From Dipteronia dyeriana (lineage: Eukaryota; Streptophyta; Magnoliopsida; Sapindales; Sapindaceae), in the NCBI GenBank assembly GCA_032871835.1, contig CM065301.1, positions 21,841,291 to 21,905,290 on the forward strand: a DNA stretch of 64,000 nucleotides, read 5' to 3'. The translations under genes were made by a program, and so were the position numbers. The notes below the pieces were generated by a model, which saw only the letters and a program-made list of their open reading frames with translations, was not told the DNA's origin and did not search any database. Of this stretch, positions 46,639 through 57,906 are shown piece after piece; the first letter of the stretch is position 1, and the number at the start of each line of letters is the position of its first letter.

Positions 46639-49407
46639 ATGGATCGGGTTAGAATAGTAATATCTTACAACGGTCGATGGGAGCAATTACCTGATGGAAG
46701 TCAGAGGTTTCTTGGTTTCGATAACCAAGGAATGTATGTGTCCAGAAATATGACTTACGAAGAGCTGGTGTCGATCGCACAAATCGTTGTGAAGTACGAT
46801 GTGAACAAATACATTGTTGATCTACAATCTATATCAATCGTTCCCGGGACCACATGTCGCAAATTTATAAGAAATGACGACGATGTTTTGTTTATACTAG
46901 GGGAAGATAGGGTAATCCCTCAAGTATGTGTCAGTTTAATTGAGAAGGCTGCAGGAGGTGTCATCGGTGAAGAAATCCTTCCTCATGATAACACCCAACA
47001 ATTTCGATCTTCAGGCAGAAGCAACCAGTTGTTCACAGAAAGAAGTGGGATTGACGGTAGGGAAAACCTATGTGGTGTCCCACCGGAAGTAACCGACCAT
47101 GGTGATATAGTTGGAGCTCAATTGGATGATGATTTCGGTTGTCATATTGAAATGAATGTTGGGCAGCACAACCATCAATACAATGAGATCTACAATGACA
47201 TGAACAATGAGCGGAACAATGAACCTCATAACTTACCAATCCATGAGGTGGCTAATGAGTCAAATTTTCATCCGGTGCATAATGTAGCGAACAATGAGGA
47301 AGATGAAGAACCGTTCGAAACTCAAAGATGCGCAAGACGTGTACACAGATGTAGTTCCACTGCAGTACATATAGTTGAAACATTTGAGGTCCTGTCTGAT
47401 GTAACTCCAACTGATTCTGAGAATGCCAGAACGTGGGTTATTCCAGGAGCAGAATCATACTCATTTGGTATGGGTGGAAGCAGGAACTTGGTAGAAGATG
47501 AACCTACCAACATGATATATAAAGGTCAATTTTTTCCTACTAAAAAGGATTTGAAGAGATTGGTTGGGCATTTTGTAATACGGCACAACTTCGAGTGGAA
47601 GGTGAAAAGGTCGAATAAGACAACATTACATCTTGTTTGTTTGATGGACAACTGTACGTGGAAGTTAAGAGCGGTTAGGAGAGATGAAACGACATACTTT
47701 CAAGTAAGAAGTTTTATCGACGAACACACTTGTCCATTGGACGAGATTCACCACTGCTATCGACAAGCTAGAGCAGTCATAATTGGAGAAGTGGTTGCAC
47801 CTAGATTGCAGCAACAGGATGGTCGACTAATGCATCCGAAGGACATCATCGCCGACATGAAAACAATGTATTGCATCCAAATAATGTACAGTAAGGCACA
47901 TCAAGCCCTTGAGTATGCATTGTCATTGTCATATGGAACGCATGAGGAAAGCTTCCAACTGCTGCCATCATTTGGTTACGTGTTGGAACAACAAAATCCC
48001 GGAACTATTACTGACTTACAGTGCGATGAAAATGGTAAATTCCTATACTTTTTCATGTCGTTGGGTGCCTCAGCCAGAGGATTCCAGAGGTGTATGCATC
48101 CAGTTATTGTCGTTGATGGTACCCATTTAAAGGGTAGATTCGGGTGCACAATGTTTGTTGCAACTGCACAAGATGGGAATGAACAGGTTTATCCAATTTC
48201 TTTTGGGTACGGTGACTCGGAAAAAAACCTATCGTGGGAGTGGTTTTTGGATTACTTGAAAGGTGCCCTTGGCCATATGGATGATTTGGTTTTCATTTCT
48301 GATCGACATGCAAGCATTGAAGCAGGGATTTCTAAAGTGTTCTCTTATGCCACCCATACCATATGTTGTTGGCGCTTTTATAAAAATATTAAGAAGAGAT
48401 ATCATAGAAAGGATGTTGCTGCAATAATGCATAAAGCAGCCCGAGCGTACATCTAGTTGCAATATAACCGGCACATGGAAGAGTTACGCAACTTGCACCC
48501 GAATGCATATGAATATGTAATTGATGCCGGTCCACAGAAGTGGTCTCGTGTTCACTGCCCCGATAGAAGGTATAAGTTCATGACAACAAATGTTGCAGAA
48601 TGCATAAACTCATACTTAATTTTGCACGGCAACTGCCTATGTTGACTTTGGCAGAGTTTATTAGGAATATGCTACAGCGTTGGTTTCACGATCGTCATAG
48701 GGTTGCACAATCCATGCATCATAAGTTGACCGACGCAACACATATTGTGATCCTGAAACGTGTAGAAAAGTGAAATTTTATGACCGTTAATCCAGTTGAC
48801 TGGAACATATTTTTGGTGAAACGGGCTAGAAAACAGTGGACCATTGTCTTAGCCCGGAAGAGCTGCACATGTAACAAATTCCAAATGAACCTTCTTCCAT
48901 GTTCTCACGCTCTCGCTGCCGCAAGGTACATCATACAATTTTGTGTACGGTTAATATTACTTAAACATCATACAATTTTATCATCGTTTTCAATGTTTAT
49001 ACAAGGACCGAAACATGGATTTCACACCCCTCTGTGCGGACTACTACAAGCGACAAACACTTATTGAAGCGTACTCGGTTCCTATTATGCCTGTTGGACA
49101 TCCTTCCACTTGGATTGTGCCATCTGACATCGCTGAAAGAGTCATTTTGAATCCAAGCTCCAGGAGACAAGCAGGCTGCCCGAGGACTTCATGCTGTATC
49201 TCGTCTTCGGAGAGAACATCCACACAGAATTGTAGGTGATGTCGATAACCAGGGCATAATTCGAGGAGATGTTCTAACCCAGCTTTTACTGATAAAGATC
49301 CGAGCAGAGTCATTCCTGAGGAATACAGACGCAAGTGTAGTATATGTCATACTGTTGGTCACAACAGACAGACGTGCCCTACTAGAGACGGTGAGACCGT
49401 GGAATGA
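46639..49407 (+). pseudogene. MULE transposase, nearly complete but with two stops and a frameshift (M5)
   Basis: An uninterrupted 605-codon frame from 46639, then a nonsense TAG (48454-48456) where M4 has Glu. The frame shifts by about one base near 48620, and a TGA near 48771 replaces a Cys seen in M2. Domain order: N-terminal globular region (about 1-105, RVRIVISYNGRWEQLPDG); acidic Asn-rich linker; MuDR N-terminal domain (about 290-375, FFPTKKDLKRLVGHF, CTWKLRAVRRDE); DDE core with D493 (VDGTHLK), D555 (SDRHAS) and E about 654 (NVAECINS); SWIM finger CTCNKFQMNLLPCSHAL near 48863; an inferred short intron (about 48926-49005); and a CCHC knuckle CSICHTVGHNRQTC near 49340. It would act in the nucleus on the element ends. 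The start fits M2 and the splice acceptor. Confidence 0.92.
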
Positions 49408-49648
49408 ATTTAGGCGTTATCATGATGACATTGTTATAATTTGAACTCGTATAACTTGTTAAGTAACTGAAATACAATTGTATTTTAATATTCTCTGTAT
49501 ATATAAAAATGTAAAAAAAATTGTACAAAAGAATTTCTATATATACAAAAGAATTGATTAACTGCCGCAAAATTGTTGGTACATATACAAAAGAATTTGT
49601 AAATATACAAAGTAATTGGTACGTATACACATGAATTACTACAGAAAT

Positions 49649-52600
49649 CTATACGGGCCTGGAGTTTGCAAATATTTCAACCGCCATCTTCTCCGGAATG
49701 ATCCCTGTATCGTATTCAGACCAATCGAAATCTTTTTTGTTCGCCAGTATGTACTCAATCAATCTCAACGTGTGGGGACCACAGTTACCCCTGAAGTTGG
49801 ATACATTAACAAGCGTTATTAAAACATTAGGTTTATACTAATACAATCTTAAAGTGACTATTATGTAATGTCTTACGATTGCTTCTGCTGGGGGATATGT
49901 TTTTCCGACATGACGGTGACATCAAATGGCTTACTTGTCTTCTCAAATTTCAACAGTTTTGCCGCTCGTTTAGTATGAAACCCGGCCTGATGCAACATCG
50001 AGGGCACAAAGTAGCGCAACGGGGCTACCTGCTGCTTTCAGATATGAGGTTTGACCTTCTGTCTCCAGGGGTCGACTATGAACAACTTCCCGCAACTGAG
50101 GTCCACAGTCACCAGCAGCCAATGTTGGCGCCCAATGTTGCATTGTATCAGGACCTTGAAACGTCACAACAGATGTTAGGATGTACAAAGTCATTTATAT
50201 ATACAATTGCAAACCATGTCAAGTAACACTTACCATGTCAACCTCGTGCCACGGACGGCATCCAATCGGGGCACCTCCAAGGACCGTTGTGAGGTCGTCA
50301 TCCTTCCACCAAGACCTCAACACATTCCAACGGCTCGGGGTGATCTGCCTACAAGAATTGTGAGGCATCATTTTCTTGTACTGGTGCTCCAGAAAGGACT
50401 GCAGAAACAATTGTATTTAAATTAATTTTATTTTCCATACACACATAAAACAACGCGTTATCATTATTAATTTCAGTACTTACAAAGAATTGCGAGTCCA
50501 ATATGTTAACCGTTTGACTATAGACATTCGAAAATACCCGTTGACGCTTCCGAAGAATATGGAGGTACGCGTCCATATGCTGGGAATATAAACATGTTAA
50601 GAAATGTTAGGATGTTTACACTTCTAATACAAATACTGAAATCAGGATTTACGCTCCCACAAACTTGATCATCAACATCCAAGAAGTTGGTATGCAACCG
50701 ATGGAACCATGCAGCATCTACCGGCTCTAGCAAATCAACATCACGTCTGCATTAATGTTCCAACATCTACACTTTCATATAATGCATTACAAAAAAGTCG
50801 GCCACCTTAATAACAATGAAATTTACTTACAGTTCCTCGTTTACGTTCCTCTTGTAGGCTCGGTACGCCTTCAACTGGGTATCGTCCACCAGTTTCTGGG
50901 GATTAAATACGTGCTCAGGTCCTTCTAGTATTACCCTCGCCCTTTTAGGTCGGCACAGATCTGTGTACGGGCTAACCAACTGCCAACCGCGCTTCAGTAC
51001 ACGTCTGTGCTGTCGAACTCCCTCCGCCGGGGTTTGCTGAGATGAGAACGGGGGAGGGGGAGCCTGCTGCTCGAGAGGAGGAGGAGGGGGACCTTGCTCC
51101 TCGGTTCGAGGTGGCGGGGGTGCCTGGTGCTCGCTAGAAGGTGGTGGGGGAGCTCGCTGCACCCTAAGAGGTGGCAGGGGAGCCTCCTGCTCGTTAGGAG
51201 GTAGCGGGGGAGCCCGCTGCTCGCTTGGAGGTGGCAGGGGAGCCCGCTGCTCGCTAGGAGGTGGTGGGGGATCCTGATGCTAGCTAGGAGGTGGCAGGGG
51301 AACCTGCTGCTCGGACGGAGGTGAATGGGGAGCCTTCTTCTCGCTAGGAGGTGGCGGGGGAGCCTGCGAATCGCCATGAGCGGGAGGGGGGCTGGCTGCT
51401 CTCTCAGAGAGGGAGGGGGAGACTGAGCCCCACTATCCAAAAATGTCCCTCTGGTTTGTGGATCCTCTGTATGGGTCCTGAAGCCCTGAAGGCCCCCGAT
51501 CAATACAAGCCACTCCCTATGTTGTTGTTGTCGATCCTCCTCGCTCTTCCGGAAAAAATCGAGCAAATCCCGGTGTTGTTGTTGTTGTCGATCCTCCTCA
51601 CTCTTTCGGAGGGCTTCACGCAAATCCCGGTGCTCTTGTTGTCGATCCTCCTTACTCTTCCGGAGGGCTTCACGCAACTCCTTCAAGTTATGTTCTAAAA
51701 GGGCCTGAAATCATGCAACTTTGTTAATACGAAAAAAATCAACAACTCTTGTTAATGAAAATAAAACTACCATCTCAACTTACCTCCCTATCAAGTTGAA
51801 CGCCCGCACGGGAATCATCGGTAGCAGAACTAGTTCCTCAGGTGGTAAACCGAACCCGCCTCACTCGCCGAGGAGACGGTTAAGGTTTGCCAGTGTCCAT
51901 GCCTATGAAATCTGGACCTGCAGGGTCTGAAGGCTCCGTCTCAGTACACCTCCCACCCTCACCCTCCTCCTCGGGACGAACTACACTTGTAGTCAGCTCA
52001 GGGATAGTAGGAAGGTGAACCCTGTCGTCCTGCACATACGGGCTCCCCCCCTCACTTAGGCCTGCAAAGTACGGGGACACCGCCTCAGCTGCTGTGGGCA
52101 CGATTTCCGACCTCGCCGACATCTGAAACCATAGTTAGATGAATTTCATTGTTACTTATCGTAAGTAATATAAATTACTGACTTAAAAAAAATTACCCTA
52201 GCACTAAAAATCTTCTCCAGCTTATTCCCTTTAGGTTGTTTGGTCAACTCCCACTTCAAAAACCGAGGGGAAAGGTCTGTAACCCTCCGAGTCCCGAAAA
52301 CCTCGGCCAGTTTGGGGATCACCTCAAAAGCAAATATCTGCATCAAAGATACGTACAGTTATAATCCAAAACAATTTTGGATTAAAAATTAAATGTACAT
52401 GTTGGAATTAAAATTTCTTACCAAAAAGGCGTGTGATAGACCGTAGATGTTGTACCCCTCCATGGAATGTCCAACATTGACCTGTGACTGTTGCCGTCTC
52501 TCCCCACGACGTCGTGGTAAGGCATGCTTGAATGAAAATATAGAATGCCTATAGACGTGGGCACCCCACGGGAACGCATCGAAGGCATTGAGGTCCTCTA

Positions 52601-53160
52601 CAAACCAAAACTGCCAAACTGGAACCTTTAATCTCTCGTCCACCCCCATCAGTATCCAGTTCAACATGTAAATTAGGCACAACTTCACAGCATCGTACAC
52701 CTTTTCAAACTCTCACTGGGTAAGAACAACCCTCAAGTCATCCAACGATACCTCATCATGTGCAGGAAAGTACCGTTCATGTATGCCATTCTCAACTGCA
52801 ACATACATACTCGTGTCCGGTATGACTCCAAAACGTAATCCGGTGATGAGGCTAAATTCCACCTTTGAAAACCTCACCACATGGTTCCCTAACAAGAACC
52901 GCATCTCATCTATCGGTCTGTCATGGTCCAACTCCCACAACAGCAGCTGATGAATAACACCACCAGAAAACTTCAGCTCCCGGTGCATCGACATGAAATG
53001 CCCGAAACAGGAGGCCATGAACTGACACCGATCCTGAACAACAAACTCTTCAGGGTCCCGATTCAGTGCATCGTCTATACAGGCGAGGGTTTCAAAATGG
53101 TCGTGTCAGGTCAATTTTCCCTTGAACCAATCTCCGCATTTCCTTCATATTGCTCGTCAT
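49649..53160 (-). pseudogene. DUF1985 plus Ulp1-like C48 peptidase gene (M5)
   Basis: Read on the minus strand from ATG 53160, directly after the acceptor: N-terminal block (MHRELKFSGGVIHQLLL); DUF1985 (MRFLLGNHVVRFSKVEF, ITGLRFGVIPDTS, YDAVKLCLIYMLNWILMG, WQFWFVEDLNAFDAFPWG, 52920-52430); a block SPRFLKWELTKQPKG; a coiled coil of repeated EALRKSxEDRQQ units (51690-51500); a proline-rich minisatellite (51390-51030); VLKRGWQLVSPYTDLCRPKR; MDAYLHILRKRQ; and the peptidase core with His in RQHWLLVTVDL (50122-50124), Asp in IVDPWRQ and Cys in GNCGPHTLRLIEY (49781-49783). A stop after VVLTQ and a TGA after KPHI break the frame. Several short introns are inferred. Substrate unknown. Confidence 0.88.
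51030..51390 (-). repeat. Coding minisatellite (proline-rich) in M5
   Basis: About 30-bp units 'ggagcctgctgctcgctagg..ggtggcgg' repeat about eleven times on the plus strand. In the gene's sense this encodes PPPP-(L/S)-xEQQAP-like units. Confidence 0.88.
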
Positions 53161-53161
53161 C

Positions 53162-54392
53162 TGCAATGTAACAGAAACAGTACATCAGTAAACTGCACAA
53201 AAATTAGAAAATATTCTTGATCGTTTGAAACAAATTCTCGATACCTTAAAAATATTCTCGATCCTTTGAAAAAGATCTCGAATTTGTAAAAAAGTTCTCG
53301 ATCATTTGCAAATAGGCTCGATCCTTTGTAAGAGTCTCGATCCTTTTTAAAACATTTCGATTCATTGAAAAAACTTCACGATCATTTAAAAACGTTCTCG
53401 ATTTGTTTATAAAGTTCTCGATCCTTTGCAAACAGGCTCGCTCATTTGAAATTAGTCTTGATCCTTTGTAAAACCTCTCGATTCATTGAAAAAACTTCAA
53501 GATCATTTTAAAAGTTCTCGATTTTTTTCAAAACTTCTCAATCCTTTGCAAATAGGCTCGATCCTTTCAAATTAGTCTCGATCATTTGTAAAACCTTTCG
53601 ATTCATTGAAAAAACTTCACGATCATTTGAAAATGTTCTCGACCCTTTGAAAAACATTCTCGATCGTTAGAAAATATTCTCGATCCTTTCAAAAAACTCT
53701 CGATCCTTTGAAAAACCTCTCGATTCTTTGAAAAATGTTCTCGATCAATTTAAAAAATCTCGACCCTTTCAAAATATTCTCGAAGCTTTGAAAATTGTCT
53801 CGAGCCTTTGAAAAACCTCTCGATTCTTTGAAAAATATTCTCGATCATTTTCTAAAAACTGGACCATTTAAAAAACATTCTCGATCGTTTGAAAACATTC
53901 TCGATCCGTTGAAAATATTCTCGACACTTTCACAAAACTCTCAATTCTTTAAATAATCTTCTCGATTATTAGAAAAATCTTCTCGATTCAATCATTTTAA
54001 AAAATATCGATCCTTTGAAAAACAATCTCGATCGTTATCATAATATTCTCGATAGTTTTAAAAAATTCTCGATCCTTTGATAATAGTCTCGATCCTTTGA
54101 AAAACCTCTCGATTCTATGAAAAATATTCTCGATCATTTAACAAAAGCTCGATCACTTTGAAAAACTTCTCGATTCTTTCTAAAAAATTTCCTCGATCTC
54201 GCTTGAAATATTCTCGATTTTTTTTTCAAATCAAAAATTCCTCGATACTATAATATTGAACCTCATTTCAAACTCAAACCAAAACCACAACCACTATCAA
54301 CCCTAATCTACAATTTCTTTCAACAGAACAAGTCTGGAATGCAATTATAAGTTATGAACAACAAATTGATACATAAAACAAACTCAACTTAC
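53162..54392 (-). other. Putative 5'-UTR intron of the M5 Ulp1 gene, filled by the right repeat array
   Basis: On the minus strand the donor gtaagt follows 'cgagtgacaaag' (exon end 54393) and the acceptor 'ttacattgcag' ends at 53161, next to the ATG. The array (53205-54245) reads 'aattctcgatcctttgaaaa' on the plus strand, so in this intron's RNA the units appear as the complement of those in the transposase intron. Confidence 0.65.
53205..54245. repeat. Right repeat array of M5
   Basis: About 50 units of the TTCTCGATCCTTTGAAAA type. Same strand and same variant as the left array at 45900-46570. Confidence 0.93.
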
Positions 54393-54656
54393 CTTTGTCA
54401 CTCGCTGCGAAATGTACTGTATTCCCGTTCCGGTCAATAAGCTGTCGATTTTCTCGCCCTTCGATTTCATTGTCGTCGGTTTCTTTTACACTATTGCTTT
54501 TCTCAGAAACACAAAACGACAAATTTTCTCTTTTTCAATTTTGTGGGGGTATTCTCGTCTGTTTAGTTTAAATGGTGCCTTTTAAACTTACATCACTAAA
54601 CTGGTGACATTTGCATAACACCCCTCTCAAATAGTGATATTTATTTATCGAGCCCG

Positions 54657-54791
54657 AAATACCATAGCTGAGTAAATTACTAATTATATATACTGATATT
54701 CATTTGGTTTAAGAAAAAATGGAATCCTATTTCTTGTACCATTACTTGTAAATTAAGAAACCATCTCCTATTACAAGATTTAAAACCTAAA

Positions 54792-54848
<57 letters not shown>

Positions 54849-54992
54849 AACACAAATAAAAATTAATATATTCATTTAACACTTATTAGTTCTTCGGTTT
54901 ATAGGGTTTTAGGATTATTTTCTCTTCGAGAGATTTTCCTTAGGTTTTTTATTTCTATATTTTGTTTTTTTTTTTATCAATTTTCGAGTATT
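54657..54992 (+). promoter_or_regulatory. Upstream region of delta with (CT)n and (AT)n tracts
   Basis: It begins with the M5 target copy. 'agaaaccatctcctattaca' (from 54757) matches the left flank of Copia-1, and 'ggttttaggattattttctc' (54905 on) matches the beta upstream region. A (CT)n tract at 54792-54812 and an (AT)n tract at 54813-54839 lie between. This is consistent with a duplicated promoter, but no core element is assigned. Confidence 0.5.
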
Positions 54993-55395
54993 ATGAGCTG
55001 CAAACAACACAACGGTGGGTGTTGTAAAGTAAAGATTACTAGTCATGCATTTACAGAAGATGAAAAGGAGTTCGAATCAAGTTTGGAAGATTTTGGACGA
55101 TTATTTTTTATGCTTTGAAGGCAATGCCAAGGAATTAGAAGAAGAAGCACCCCACAACACTAATGTTAATCAGCCATCTTTTGAAACTGATGATGAAGAA
55201 GAATTGGAAGAATTACTAATGGCGGATCATAACGAGCCGCGTCCTCGATCTTCATTGTTTTTTTTGGAGAAACTGCAAAAGAAAGCTAAGGCGAAGGGGA
55301 TTGCATTGATGGAAGATCTTTTTCTCGACGATTTTTATGAGGCTCGACCTCTTCATGTTTTTCTTGACCAACTTTGCATCATTAGTGAACAATGA
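54993..55395 (+). pseudogene. Delta: longest copy of the small acidic-protein gene, frameshifted
   Basis: ATG 54993 opens MSCKQHNGGCCKVKITS and EDEKEFE. Compared with beta, 11 nt (YDDY codons) are missing just after, shifting the frame. The downstream frame, open from 55045 to TGA 55395, continues VWKILDDYFLCFEGNAKELEEE, an acidic stretch FETDDEEELEELLMAD, a basic patch KLQKKAKAK, and MEDLFLDDFYEARPLHVF to the end. About 135 residues when read across the shift. No signal peptide, membrane segment or known domain is evident. The break could be a real mutation or an unusual small intron, but no splice signals fit. Function unknown. Confidence 0.65.
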
Positions 55396-55433
55396 GATGA
55401 ATTACATCCGGTGTATAGCTTCAAGAATCTATT

Positions 55434-55912
55434 AGGGCCCGTCCTGTAAGCGTTTTTTAGTTGCTGTTTTTCGAATATAAAAATGAAAATGAAAACAGTG
55501 TTTTTGGTTTCAGTTTCGAATTCCGAAAACGCGTCTGGTAGCATATACTGAAAGCTGTATTTTGAAAATGAAAACGGAAAAAACACGTCTGGTAGGTTAA
55601 CTGGAAACTATCAAAAATTGATTAAATAATTAACCAATATAATTTTTGTATTGTAATTTTTAAATTAAACAAAAGTAACACACCAAAAATTAATTCAAAA
55701 AAACATATCAAAAAAATGAATTAATCAAAACTAAACTCTTAAATTATAAATAAATAATGTATAATAATATATAAAATATATATTAAATATTATTATATTA
55801 TATATATATAATATAATATATATAATTATAATATGTATTTATTAATATACTATTTATATAAATATTATAATATATAATATTTTATATTATTATTATATAT
55901 ATATATATAATA

Positions 55913-55949
<37 letters not shown>

Positions 55950-56328
55950 CATGAATACTTTTAGTTCTAGTTGGAAATAAATTATTCTGGAATATATATA
56001 TATATGGGCACTTTAGTCATTTAAAAGTCGTGTCCCGTCTTTTATCATAGTTATATGAAACGCATAATAGAACTAAATAAAACAAAATGAAAAACAAAAT
56101 GTTTTTTTATATAAAAAAATGAAAAACAAATGAAAAACAAAAACGAAAAACGAAAAACAAATATTTTGTGTTTTTCAAATCTTTCGCTTTTAACACTGAA
56201 TTTGTTTTTCATTTTTTTTTTCGTTTTTTTTAAATAAAATGAAAAACGGTTAACGAACGTGTTTTCGAAATCGTTTTTAAAAAATAAAAATGAAAACGGA
56301 CTGAAAAACAGCTACAGGACGGGACCTA
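55434..56328. mobile_element. hAT-like MITE inserted after delta
   Basis: The ends are inverted: left 'ggcccgtcctgtaagcg', right 'agctacaggacgggacc', each followed inward by 'gaaaatgaaaacgg'-type sequence and 'acgtctggta' motifs on the left. The centre is AT palindromic (55740-55960). The matching place after beta (30974-30992, 'caatctaagagacc') is uninterrupted, so this is a real insertion. The flanks (ctattag / ctaagag) are only partly conserved as a duplication. Confidence 0.75.
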
Positions 56329-56901
56329 AGAGATCATCACGCACTTTTGATTTATTAGTCTAGTCCTCTAGTACAAGATTTGCATTGCTTTCTTTTATTT
56401 TTATGTAGTTGAGAAATCCTTGCAATTGCAAGAGGTGAAGTGAAACTTCTTGTAATTTTTTAAAGATTGTAATCTTTTCTTCTTCTTCTTTTTTTTGTGT
56501 TATTTCTTGCATTTGTATTATAACATTCATGATTGGTTTTTTTTTTTTTTTTTCTGAAATTACACATTCGAAGTGTTAAAATAAGAAATTTTATATTCAA
56601 AATGAATAGTATAAGAAATCTTAAGAACCCAATATTCCTTGCATCCCCTGCAAACTTCTTCTAATCATGCCGATCAGAATTGGTTTTTTTTTTTCTTTCC
56701 GGAAATATTCACAAACATTATATTGGAAGTTTTATATGTTATACATCTTGAATTTTATTTTAAATTCATCTTTTGTAATGATTAATATTCACAAATCCTT
56801 GGAAGTTTGATAAGTATTAAAAAGCTAACTAAATTGATAAGATAAGACTGGATAGATGATAAACCTCTCATACCTACATCAATGAGATTGTGGGCTTAAA
56901 T
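56329..56901 (+). repeat. 3' flank of delta and intergenic DNA
   Basis: The first 270 bp are homologous to the beta 3' flank. The remainder up to the hAT MITE is AT-rich with no gene seen. Confidence 0.6.
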
Positions 56902-57570
56902 TTGGGCTGACAATTCAGGTTTATAGGTCGGGTTGACCTCAACCCGACACGACCCGTTTAATTAAACGGGTTAACCTTTTGAAACCTGACACGTCATACG
57001 GGTTGACCCGTAACATGTTTAATAATCTGATCGGGTCATAATGGATCGGGTTTGACCCGTTTAACCCGAACCCATTTGCATAACATTGTTTAGAAAAATC
57101 ATATTAAATTTTTAATTTTCCAACCTACCACAAATACATCCAACCTAATAGAGTAATAGTTTTTAATAATCCAATTCAATCTAATACCATCAAATAATGC
57201 AACAAATTTATAATTAAATACAGTCATCCCGAAAGGCAAAAACAGTCATCTATAGTCCAAACAAAATTAGTGATTACTGCTGAAACGGTGAAACCTAAAG
57301 AATGGTTACCAAAAGAATGGTTATATAGTATATAAAAATTTATTTGTAACCCCTGTAATAATGATAATTATAAATATATCTATATTACTAAACGGTTAAA
57401 CGGGTCACCCGTGAACCCGTTTAACCAAACCCGGCACGACCCATATAATAATCGGGTTACACAGGTCAACCCGATTATGACCCGAACCCGTTAAAAAGTC
57501 AACCCAACCAGTTTATTGACCTCGGATTCGTGCCGGATTGGCGGGTTACGGGTCAATTTTACCGCCTCTA
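56902..57570 (-). mobile_element. hAT-type MITE, copy 2
   Basis: Inverse-orientation homologue of 2594-3327. The left end ttgggctgacaattc and right end ccgcctcta correspond to the two ends of copy 1. Flanks 56894-56901 (gcttaaat) and 57571-57578 (ggttaaat) agree at 7 of 8, as for hAT. It lies just downstream of the Der-family gene's poly(A) signal. Confidence 0.85.
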
Positions 57571-57616
57571 GGTTAAATCATGTCGCCTCTCCCGATGCCA
57601 AAATATTGTAATAGTG

Positions 57617-57639
57617 AAAAAAAAAAAAAAAAAAAAAAA
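57617..57639. repeat. Poly(A) run on the plus strand
   Basis: 23 consecutive A residues after 'tgtaatagtg'. It reads as poly(T) for the Der-family gene, so it is not that transcript's tail. Confidence 0.95.
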
Positions 57640-57658
57640 GGGTATTGATCTATGACAT

Positions 57659-57664
57659 TTTATT
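57659..57664 (-). terminator. Candidate poly(A) signal of the Der-family gene
   Basis: AATAAA on the minus strand, about 245 bp after the predicted stop, inside AT-rich 3'-UTR-like sequence. Cleavage would fall shortly downstream, before the hAT MITE. Confidence 0.5.
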
Positions 57665-57906
57665 TCATAAATACATTTACAATGTTTCTGCTACAACAAG
57701 CATCACAATTTAGAAGTATACATGGTGAGCCCATCTTTTTCCTTTTTTAGCTGCCCACAGTTCCGTGTAAACAATATCAATGAGAGAGATGGTAAATTAA
57801 GATATTACAACAAAGAATTTTGCCATTTTTCTTCTCCATCTGGGTTCATTTCAGCAACAGGCATGAACCTTCCACAAAATCGAGCGAGAACTAATTTTGT
57901 TGCTGT

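Larger units (their letters stand above)
45481..54656 (+). mobile_element. M5, most complete Mutator-like element
   Basis: It starts gaggaaatgg and ends tcgagcccg. Nonamers aaataccat at 45472-45480 and 54657-54665 are identical, a textbook Mutator duplication. The 9.2-kb element has the transposase on plus (46639-49407) and the DUF1985-Ulp1 gene on minus (49649-53160), convergent with about 240 bp between. TCGA-core arrays lie in the first intron of each. Terminal sequences align with M1-M4. It is the best guide to gene order in the family but both genes carry inactivating changes, so it cannot move by its own proteins. Confidence 0.95.
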
